From positions 1 through 64,000 of the forward strand of contig CAVSSS010000028.1 in NCBI GenBank assembly GCA_963730555.1: a DNA stretch of 64,000 nucleotides, written 5' to 3'. The position numbers were made by a program, and so were the translations under genes. Below the pieces are notes generated by a model. The model was given only the letters and a program-made list of their open reading frames with translations, searched no databases and was not told the origin of the DNA. Shown here piece after piece: positions 58,089 through 64,000 of this stretch. The DNA is from Roseiarcus sp963730555 (GTDB lineage Bacteria; Pseudomonadota; Alphaproteobacteria; Rhizobiales; Beijerinckiaceae). Positions within the stretch are counted from its first letter, which is position 1, and each line of letters begins with the position of its first letter.

Positions 58089-58399
58089 GGCGCGACCAGG
58101 CCGATTGAAGCGAAATCAGCGCTGCACGAGGCGCCGCCATCTTGCTTCAGGTCGTCCGAGCGCTGGCAGCGCGGCGCGAAGGCCATAGGCGGCGAGGCCT
58201 TGGCATGCTCCTCGATATCGCAGCGATTCGCCCGGGGTCGGGATGATCGCGCTTCGCCCGCCTGCCCGAAGACTTGGCCGGCCCAGGAAATTAGCGAATC
58301 GACGACAACGGCGGTAGACTGCATGCCGCCGCGCAGCTTGGGGGCTCAACTCGTGCTGAGATGCGGGCTTTCGATGGGCACCTAATCGGGGAGACTCTC
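58089..58399. other. Intergenic region after the importer operon
   Basis: The 311 bases show no supported gene. A minus-strand open frame (up to about 58324) has no domain and overlaps the permease 3' end. No clear terminator for the importer operon is visible. A promoter for the next gene should be near 58300-58390. Confidence 0.4.
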
Positions 58400-58837
58400 A
58401 TGGGTATTATTTCGCGTCGCAGCCTTATTCTGTCGGGCGCCGGTCTGGCGACTGGAGCCTTTGTCGCGCCGGCCGAGGCCGCGACCGGATCGATCTCGCT
58501 GCACATCGCCAGCGCTGGTTTCATCTTCGGCGTAACCGGCGGCAGCGGCACGCTGACCTTCAGAGGGGCTCAATACCCGCTCAGAATCGGCGGCATCAGC
58601 GCGGGCGCCCTGGTTGGCGTATCGGCCACGGATCTGGTTGGCACGGCGTCGAACCTGCATGCTCCGGGCGACATCGCGGGCATCTACTCGGCTATCGGCG
58701 CCGGCATGTCCATTGCCGGAGGCAGAAGCGCTGCGCAGCTTTCCAATGCGAACGGCGTAAGGCTGCGCCTTCACGGGCGCCAGGTCGGCTTCAGTTTCTC
58801 GATCGACCTCAGCGGAATGAGCATCTCGCTCGCTTAG
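58400..58837 (+). CDS. Exported hypothetical protein, DUF1134/EipA-like
   Basis: 145 residues with a Tat-like signal (IISRRSLILSGAGLATGAFV, cut near AEAA). The mature part is a Gly-rich beta protein: FIFGVTGGSGTLTFRGAQYP, GISAGALVGVSATDLVGTAS, then GRQVGFSFSIDLSGMSISLA. This resembles the periplasmic DUF1134/EipA type of envelope-integrity proteins, though I am not certain of the family. Ribosome site GGGGAG. It is 21 bases ahead of the HAD gene, probably co-transcribed. Confidence 0.65.
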   Translation: MGIISRRSLILSGAGLATGAFVAPAEAATGSISLHIASAGFIFGVTGGSGTLTFRGAQYPLRIGGISAGALVGVSATDLVGTASNLHAPGDIAGIYSAIGAGMSIAGGRSAAQLSNANGVRLRLHGRQVGFSFSIDLSGMSISLA

Positions 58838-58858
58838 CCGACACGCCCGCGGCGCAAG

Positions 58859-59878
58859 ATGGAGGTCCGCCGGCGCGACTTCGCCGCACTTGTGCTCGGC
58901 GGGGCGGCTGCGCTCAGCCTCGCCGGGAGGGCGGACGCGGACAGCGATCCCCTGCCCTCCTGGAACGCTGGGCGGGCCAAGGACGCGATCGTCAAATTCG
59001 TTCATGCGACGACCGACGCCGCAAGCCCCAACTTCGTGCCGCTCGCGGAACGCATCGCGACCTTCGACCAGGACGGCACGCTATGGGTCGAGCATCCGAT
59101 CTATACGCAGTTCGTCTATTGCTTCGATCGCGTGCCAGCGCTTGTCGAGGCGAAGCCTGAGCTTGCGAAGGTCGAACCGTTCCGTAACGTGCTGACGGGG
59201 AATCGCGAAGCGATAGCACGGCTCGGCGTCGAGGCTCTCGTCAAAGTCGCCGCCGCAACCCTGACGGGCATGGACGTCGACGCGTTCCGCGACGATGTCG
59301 CGAAATGGATCGCGGAGGCGCGCGATCCCCGCTGGAAGCGGCCTTACACCGATCTCGTCTATGCGCCGCAAATCGAGCTTCTCAAATATCTCCGCAGCGT
59401 CGGATATCGCACGTATATCGTCACCGGCGGAGGGCAGGATTTCGTCCGCGTCTATGCGGAGCGGGTATACGGCGTTCCGCCCGAGCAGGTGGTCGGCTCG
59501 GCGGGCGCGGTCAGCTACCAATATGGCGCGAAGGGCCCGGTCCTGATCAAGGAGCCGAAGCTCCTCATCAACGACGACAACGCCGGCAAGCCCGAAGGCA
59601 TTCATCTCATGATTGGCCGCCGAGCGTACTTCGCCTTCGGCAATTCGACCGGCGACCGGCAGATGCTCGAATATACGAAGGCGGGCGCTGGCGTCCGCCT
59701 CGCGATGCTGGTGCTGCACGACGACGGCGCGCGCGAATACGCCTACGGGCCCGCGCAGGGCCAGCCCGACACCAAAGTCGGCCGCTTTCCCCCGGAGCTT
59801 TACGACGAGGCGACCAAGGACGGCTGGATCGTCGTAAGCATGAAAAACGACTGGAAGCGCATCTTCGCCTTCGAGTAG
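58859..59878 (+). CDS. HAD-superfamily phosphatase, exported
   Basis: 339 residues. The N-terminus VRRRDFAALVLGGAAALSLA looks like a Tat signal. Haloacid-dehalogenase motifs: RIATFDQDGTLWVEHPIY (motif I with nucleophile Asp), YIVTGGGQDFVRVYAE (motif II Thr), KLLINDDNAGKPEGI with LMIGRRAYFAFGNSTGDRQM (motifs III and IV). Such secreted HAD enzymes are nonspecific acid phosphatases or phosphoserine-phosphatase-like. Likely in one transcript with the preceding exported protein. Confidence 0.87.
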   Translation: MEVRRRDFAALVLGGAAALSLAGRADADSDPLPSWNAGRAKDAIVKFVHATTDAASPNFVPLAERIATFDQDGTLWVEHPIYTQFVYCFDRVPALVEAKPELAKVEPFRNVLTGNREAIARLGVEALVKVAAATLTGMDVDAFRDDVAKWIAEARDPRWKRPYTDLVYAPQIELLKYLRSVGYRTYIVTGGGQDFVRVYAERVYGVPPEQVVGSAGAVSYQYGAKGPVLIKEPKLLINDDNAGKPEGIHLMIGRRAYFAFGNSTGDRQMLEYTKAGAGVRLAMLVLHDDGAREYAYGPAQGQPDTKVGRFPPELYDEATKDGWIVVSMKNDWKRIFAFE

Positions 59879-60094
59879 CCCGCCATTATAGCGGATATGA
59901 TATGTTATAAACGCGCCCGCGCGGGCGCGCCAAGGGCTGACGCGCGATTTGGAGGCGCGGAACTAAACTGGGTGATAACGCACTGAAAACATTGAGGCGC
60001 GTCAGTAAAACGGAACTAAGGCCAGCCCGCCGCCCCAGCCCGGTCTTCCGAGACGGCCTTCGGGCGCCCGGATTCCGCCCAACGCCAGGATGCT

Positions 60095-61144
60095 TCACCA
60101 GCGCAACAGCGCCGCGCCCCAGGTGAAGCCGCCGCCCATCGCTTCGATCATCACGAGATCGCCCGGCTTGATGCGCCCGTCCTTGACCGCGATGTCGAGC
60201 GCGAGCGGGATGGAGGCGGCGGACGTGTTGCCGTGCTGGTCGACTGTGACGATGACCTTGTCGCGCGCAATGCCGAGCTTGTCCGCAGAAGCGTCGATGA
60301 TGCGGCGATTGGCCTGATGGGGCACGAACCAGTCGATCTCGTCCGCCGTGACGCCGGCGTCGGCAAAGCATCCCTGGATCACGTCCGTCACCATGCCGAC
60401 CGCGTGGCGGAACACTTCCTTACCTTCCATCCGCAAATGGCCAACGGTGCCCGTGGTCGACGGCCCGCCGTCGACATAGAGCTTGTCGCGATGCCGGCCG
60501 TCCGCGCGCAGGCGCGAGGCAATGACTCCCGGCGAGCCGAGTCGGCCATCGCTGTCGCGCGCCTCGAGCACGATCGCTCCCGCCCCGTCGCCGAACAGGA
60601 CGCAGGTCGTGCGGTCATTCCAATCGAGGATTCGCGAGAACGTTTCCGCGCCAATCACGAGCGCGCGCTTATTCGAGCCGGAACGCAAGAATTTGTCCGC
60701 TGTCACGACCGCATAGACGAAGCCGCTGCAGACAGCCTGCATATCGAAGGCCGCGCCCTCGACGATGCCGAGAGCGGCCTGAACCTGCGTCGCGACCGCG
60801 GGAAAAGTGTAATCGGGCGTCGACGTGGCCACGATGACGAGATCAATATCCGCCGCCTCAAGGCCGCCGCTGCGCAACGCCGCCTGAGCCGCCTTGAGCG
60901 CCAGCGAGGATGTTGTCTCATCCGGCTCGGCGATATAGCGCTGGCGGATGCCGGTACGCTGCACGATCCATTCGTCCGACGTGTCGACCCTCGTCGCCAG
61001 CTCGGGGTTCGAGACGACGCGCGCAGGCAGCGCAGCCCCCGTGCCGCGCACGCAGGCGCGGATCGTTGGCGCGCGATCACGGAATGCTTCCAGTTCGGGG
61101 ACGCGCGCGCGACGGTCGATCGGCAGAGGGGACGCAAGGCTCAT
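60095..61144 (-). CDS. fabH: 3-oxoacyl-ACP synthase III (KAS III)
   Basis: Starts fatty acid synthesis by joining acetyl-CoA to malonyl-ACP. 349 residues; the catalytic Cys lies in FDMQAVCSGFVYAV, His in WFVPHQANRRIIDASA and Asn in QHGNTSAASIPLAL. The N-terminus is longer than in E. coli FabH by about 25 residues (start MSLASPLPIDRRARVPELEA), so a later start is possible. Follows plsX after 19 bases on the same strand. The usual next gene, ihfA, is not found before 59880. Confidence 0.95.
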   Translation of the reverse strand: MSLASPLPIDRRARVPELEAFRDRAPTIRACVRGTGAALPARVVSNPELATRVDTSDEWIVQRTGIRQRYIAEPDETTSSLALKAAQAALRSGGLEAADIDLVIVATSTPDYTFPAVATQVQAALGIVEGAAFDMQAVCSGFVYAVVTADKFLRSGSNKRALVIGAETFSRILDWNDRTTCVLFGDGAGAIVLEARDSDGRLGSPGVIASRLRADGRHRDKLYVDGGPSTTGTVGHLRMEGKEVFRHAVGMVTDVIQGCFADAGVTADEIDWFVPHQANRRIIDASADKLGIARDKVIVTVDQHGNTSAASIPLALDIAVKDGRIKPGDLVMIEAMGGGFTWGAALLRW

Positions 61145-61163
61145 GAGCGGGAATCTCCCGTAA

Positions 61164-62222
61164 TCAAGATTGGGTGGCGCGCGAGCGCGCGGGCATCGGG
61201 CGGAAACCGTTGGCGTGGGCGATCATCTCCCTAATCTTGCCAAGCAATTCTTGCCGAACCATGTCATAGGCTAATTCCACGGCGCCGGCGTAGCTCTCAG
61301 CGTCGGCGCCGCCATGAGCCTTGATGACGACGCCGTCAAGCCCCAAAAACACGCCGCCGCTGGCGCGCGGGCTCATTTTGGCGCGCAACGCGGCAATCGC
61401 CTTGCGAGCGAACAGGAAGCCGATGCGCGACATGAGATCGTGGTTCATGGCCTCGCGCATATATTGACCGAGTTGCCTTGCGGTGCCCTCGGCCGTCTTG
61501 AGCGCTATGTTGCCGGTGAAGCCCTCGGTGACGAAGACATCGACTGCGCCCTTGCCCAGATCGTCTCCTTCAACGAAGCCTTGATAGCGCATATTGGGCA
61601 GGTTGGCCTCACGCAGAACTCGCCCCGCCGCCTTCACCTCCTCAACGCCCTTGATCTCTTCGGTCCCGACATTGAGGAGACCCACGGTGGGAGAATCGAT
61701 GTGGAAGACAATCCGCGCCATCGCTGCGCCCATCACTGCCAGGTCCACGAGATGCTGCGCATCGCCGCCGATGGTCGCGCCGACGTCGAGCACGATCGAC
61801 TCACCGCGTAATGTCGGCCACATCGCCGCGATCGCTGGCCGCTCGATCGGCGCCATCGTATGCAGGCAGAACGTGGCCATCGCCATCAAGGCGCCGGTAT
61901 TGCCGGCGGAGACTGCGCAATCGGCCGCCCCCGACTTCACCGCTTCGATCGCCTGCCACATCGACGAGACGCGCCTTCCGGTGCGCAGAGCCTGGCTCGG
62001 CTTGTCACTCATCTTGACCGCGACGTCGCTATGAAAAACGCGCGACTGGGCGGCCAGCCGGGGATGACGCTTGAGGATGGGGCCGATTACGGCCTGGTCG
62101 CCATAGAGAAGAAACTCAACGTCGGGACGGCGTTCGAGCGCCACGGCCGCAGCGGACAGTACGATCGTCGGCCCGTGATCGCCCCCCATCGCATCCAGAG
62201 CTATGCGAATGTCGCCTGCCAT
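61164..62222 (-). CDS. plsX: Phosphate acyltransferase PlsX
   Basis: Makes acyl-phosphate from acyl-ACP for phospholipid synthesis; peripheral membrane enzyme. 352 residues: IRIALDAMGGDHGPTIVLSA at the start, VSAGNTGALMAMATFCLHTM, VLDVGATIGGDAQHLVDLAV, ANLPNMRYQGFVEGDDLGKG and VFVTEGFTGNIALKTAEGTA. The ATG at 62222 fits the family N-terminus; an open frame continues upstream without family sequence. Co-transcribed with fabH. Confidence 0.96.
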   Translation of the reverse strand: MAGDIRIALDAMGGDHGPTIVLSAAAVALERRPDVEFLLYGDQAVIGPILKRHPRLAAQSRVFHSDVAVKMSDKPSQALRTGRRVSSMWQAIEAVKSGAADCAVSAGNTGALMAMATFCLHTMAPIERPAIAAMWPTLRGESIVLDVGATIGGDAQHLVDLAVMGAAMARIVFHIDSPTVGLLNVGTEEIKGVEEVKAAGRVLREANLPNMRYQGFVEGDDLGKGAVDVFVTEGFTGNIALKTAEGTARQLGQYMREAMNHDLMSRIGFLFARKAIAALRAKMSPRASGGVFLGLDGVVIKAHGGADAESYAGAVELAYDMVRQELLGKIREMIAHANGFRPMPARSRATQS

Positions 62223-62573
62223 TCCTTCGTCCGACCGCCCGAGCGCGTTGCCCGGACGGCGCGGCGCCGCGCGACAATAGCGGCTCCTCCGTCCAAGGCA
62301 ACGCAAGAAACTCGCGACCGGCTGCAAGCCAGTGACGTTCTTTTCGACGGCGCAGTGCGTTGGGCAATCACATCAATGTTAACGAGCAGAACTGACTGAG
62401 ACCGCGGCCACCGTCAAAACGCTGCGCTCAAATTCAATGGCTCTCCGCCGCCGCAAAAATCGCCGGCGCCCTCGCCGTCTGGAAATTCTTTCGGCGGAAT
62501 AAAGTGCTGCGCCATGGGCCGCGAGGCGTCTACGATTCGCTATAATCGCCAGCTCGCGGCCCTGTTTCGCCCC
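62223..62573. other. Gap between plsX and the DUF1097 gene
   Basis: These 351 bases hold no supported gene. In related genomes DUF177 lies directly upstream of plsX; here this gap and a DUF1097 gene intervene. The AT-richer piece around 62360-62400 may be a plsX promoter on the minus strand. I looked for rpmF, which often sits here in other bacteria, and did not find it. Confidence 0.45.
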
Positions 62574-63122
62574 TCAGCGGACAGTGCTCTCGGCCCGCAC
62601 TCGCTGCGGCTGCTCCTTGACCAGCGCGAGGGCGACTTTCTGAGAAATGTAGCCGAGGATCGCGCCGATAATCAGGGAAATCACGCCAACAACAAAGGGA
62701 TTCTCGAGCGAGGCCGATGTGACCGCGCCGAGCTTGTTGCCCGTCAAGGCGAGACCGGCGACAGCCGCGTATCCGAGCACGCCTGCGGGAATGTCGCTCA
62801 GCATCGGCGCTTTCGCGGCGTATACGAGAATGAAAACCGTGATGAGGACACATACCGCGGCCCACAACGGAACCCCAAGGGCGCCGCCAAGCGGGATCTG
62901 GGTGACCAGCAGCAGCGCGATCAGGGCCATGACGGCGCCGAATATATTGTTGGTGAGCGCCTTAGTAAGTCCCTCCTCCTTGCCGCCGCAATGGTAAAAC
63001 GTCGCCCAGGCGATGAACGCAACCCAGATTTGCAAGCCGAGGCCGATGGGCGACAAAAGCACAAATGTCGCAATGCCCCCGAGCACGCCTATGCTAAGCG
63101 CCAATGCCGTAATGAGATCCAT
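62574..63122 (-). CDS. DUF1097 family membrane protein
   Basis: 182 residues with five or six hydrophobic segments (LITALALSIGVLGGIATFVL, FGAVMALIALLLVTQI, AVCVLITVFILVYAA, FVVGVISLIIGAILGYI) and a conserved WATFYHCGGKEEGLTKALTN stretch. Function unknown; DUF1097 proteins are small inner-membrane proteins. Minus strand, inserted between DUF177 and plsX. Confidence 0.75.
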   Translation of the reverse strand: MDLITALALSIGVLGGIATFVLLSPIGLGLQIWVAFIAWATFYHCGGKEEGLTKALTNNIFGAVMALIALLLVTQIPLGGALGVPLWAAVCVLITVFILVYAAKAPMLSDIPAGVLGYAAVAGLALTGNKLGAVTSASLENPFVVGVISLIIGAILGYISQKVALALVKEQPQRVRAESTVR

Positions 63123-63266
63123 AGCTTCCTCCCTCGTCGCGATGCGCTTTATGGTTGCGCTAGCTTGACACGGAGCTAGTCTCCTAGCGCCGGGGGGACC
63201 ACTATAACCTGTGCCTAAATTCTGCGCAATGCCGTTAGCTTGCCACCGGACTGCGACAATCCCGCC

Positions 63267-63809
63267 CTAATCAGATCGCCGTTTGTTCCGCTCGGCCAGC
63301 GCGGCGAATGGCGAGTCCGTTGGCTCCGAATTCGGGCGCTCCTCGTCGAACGCCAGGCCGGGCTTGCGCGGATAAGGGTCAAGTCCGAGAGCCAGGAACT
63401 CCGCCGTCAGAGCGCCGAGATCGATTGTTCCGTCGATGATCGGATCAGGCTCGTCTTCGTCGGCGAGCGAGAACGTCTGCGTTTCGTTCGCCGTAACGGA
63501 TCCAGAATCCGCCGCTGTCTGCGGGGCGAACCGCACGTCCACGTCCTCGTCAACCGTCGCGGGAAACTGGTCAAGCGAAACGATACAGGTTTGAGTGACC
63601 TCCCCGTGGACGGCGCCGGTGACGCGCGCCCCGCCGCGGCCCCAAGGCTCGACGCGCAACGTCGCCGTCAAGGCCGTGATGGCCGGAAGCCGATAGAACG
63701 ACGCCAACTCTTCCCGCTCGGCGGGAGCAGCCTCAATGGCGATGACTTGACCTGCGCGAGGAATGGCGCCGACCCGCACGACGCGAGAGAAAAGCTTCTC
63801 TTCAGTCAT
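63267..63809 (-). CDS. DUF177 (YceD) family protein
   Basis: 180 residues, related to YceD, a protein tied to 23S rRNA accumulation and usually placed next to rpmF or plsX. Visible: FSRVVRVGAIPRAGQVIAIE, the Cys motif GEVTQTCIVSLDQFPATVDE (first part of the family CxxC-like region) and DLGALTAEFLALGLDPYPRK. The ATG at 63809 overlaps the end of the preceding gene. Part of the chaperone-DUF177-(DUF1097)-plsX-fabH series on the minus strand. Confidence 0.87.
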   Translation of the reverse strand: MTEEKLFSRVVRVGAIPRAGQVIAIEAAPAEREELASFYRLPAITALTATLRVEPWGRGGARVTGAVHGEVTQTCIVSLDQFPATVDEDVDVRFAPQTAADSGSVTANETQTFSLADEDEPDPIIDGTIDLGALTAEFLALGLDPYPRKPGLAFDEERPNSEPTDSPFAALAERNKRRSD

Positions 63810-64000
63810 GAGGAACTGCGGCGGCGATCGAGCCAAGCGGGAAACGAAAGCGGCCAGCCGTGAAAGCCTCAATCGGGACCGCAGCCAAGGCGGCGTCAAT
63901 TGAAGCGACATGGTGGGCCAGCGCATCCGCTTTTGGCGCGGCCTCGCGATCCGTAGCGCCGTAAACATTCCGGGCGAGCGCCGTGGCGAGGTCCGTCGAC
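63802..64000 (-). CDS. Ubiquinol-cytochrome c chaperone family protein (partial, 5' end outside)
   Basis: C-terminal 65 codons: DLATALARNVYGATDREAAP, then VASIDAALAAVPIEAFTAGR and a stop (TGA, 63802-63804) that overlaps the DUF177 start. This is the usual tail of the CBP3/Ubiq_cyt_C_chap family, which helps assemble the cytochrome bc1 complex, and its place upstream of DUF177 is conserved in alphaproteobacteria. The start lies right of the window. Confidence 0.83.
   Translation of the reverse strand, partial: STDLATALARNVYGATDREAAPKADALAHHVASIDAALAAVPIEAFTAGRFRFPLGSIAAAVPHD

Overview
The window is GC-rich DNA from an alphaproteobacterium, most likely Hyphomicrobiales (Rhizobiales), perhaps near Beijerinckiaceae/Methylocystaceae. 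The lineage call rests on gene order: tlpA divergent from argH; hutG-like/hisN beside cpdR; leuS-lptE; cytochrome bc1 chaperone-DUF177-plsX-fabH; and a small-RNA candidate carrying the conserved decamer of the alpha-r8 (MmgR/suhB) family. No rRNA, tRNA, CRISPR array, prophage or insertion sequence was seen. It looks like core chromosome with a few accessory patches.

Layout. 1-5.6 kb: partial beta-carbonic anhydrase, an acyltransferase, a small monooxygenase-like protein, two c-type cytochromes, a broken GFA-family gene and an SDR. 5.9-10.2 kb: glycosyltransferase and UDP-glucose dehydrogenase (surface polysaccharide), thrB, rnhA. 10.4-18.1 kb: accessory patch with an N-acyl amino acid synthase-like gene, a GGDEF-EAL protein, a TlpA fragment, a sulfotransferase, a cyclase-TPR gene whose 5' end appears inverted, and full-length tlpA. 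18.1-24.6 kb: argH, a second acyltransferase and the zur/znuABC zinc-uptake locus. 24.6-35.9 kb: trehalase, amino-acid decarboxylase plus acetyltransferase, MaoC-phosphotransacetylase with acetate kinase, a membrane protein, a lytic transglycosylase. 36-43.5 kb: amidase and a peptide/opine-type ABC importer. 43.6-49.6 kb: lptE, leuS, hisN, the sRNA, hutG-like, cpdR. 49.8-53.6 kb: two small secreted proteins and groESL under a CIRCE operator. 53.7-58.1 kb: a polyamine-type ABC importer. 58.4-64 kb: two exported proteins and the fabH-plsX-DUF177 lipid cluster.

About fourteen otherwise convincing genes, including essential leuS, are interrupted by single-base indels. By reading conserved motifs across frames I count about 20 one-base insertions against about 4 one-base deletions. 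Such an insertion bias, reaching an essential gene, fits residual sequencing error better than gene decay, so genes called frameshifted here are probably intact in the organism. Two real structural oddities are separate from this: the inverted 5' end of the cyclase gene and the duplicated 3' end of tlpA.

Functionally the window combines zinc uptake, import of peptides and polyamines, envelope building (surface sugars, LPS assembly, murein turnover, fatty acid/phospholipid start), cell-cycle proteolysis control (CpdR), chaperonins, and acyl-phosphate/acetate metabolism.
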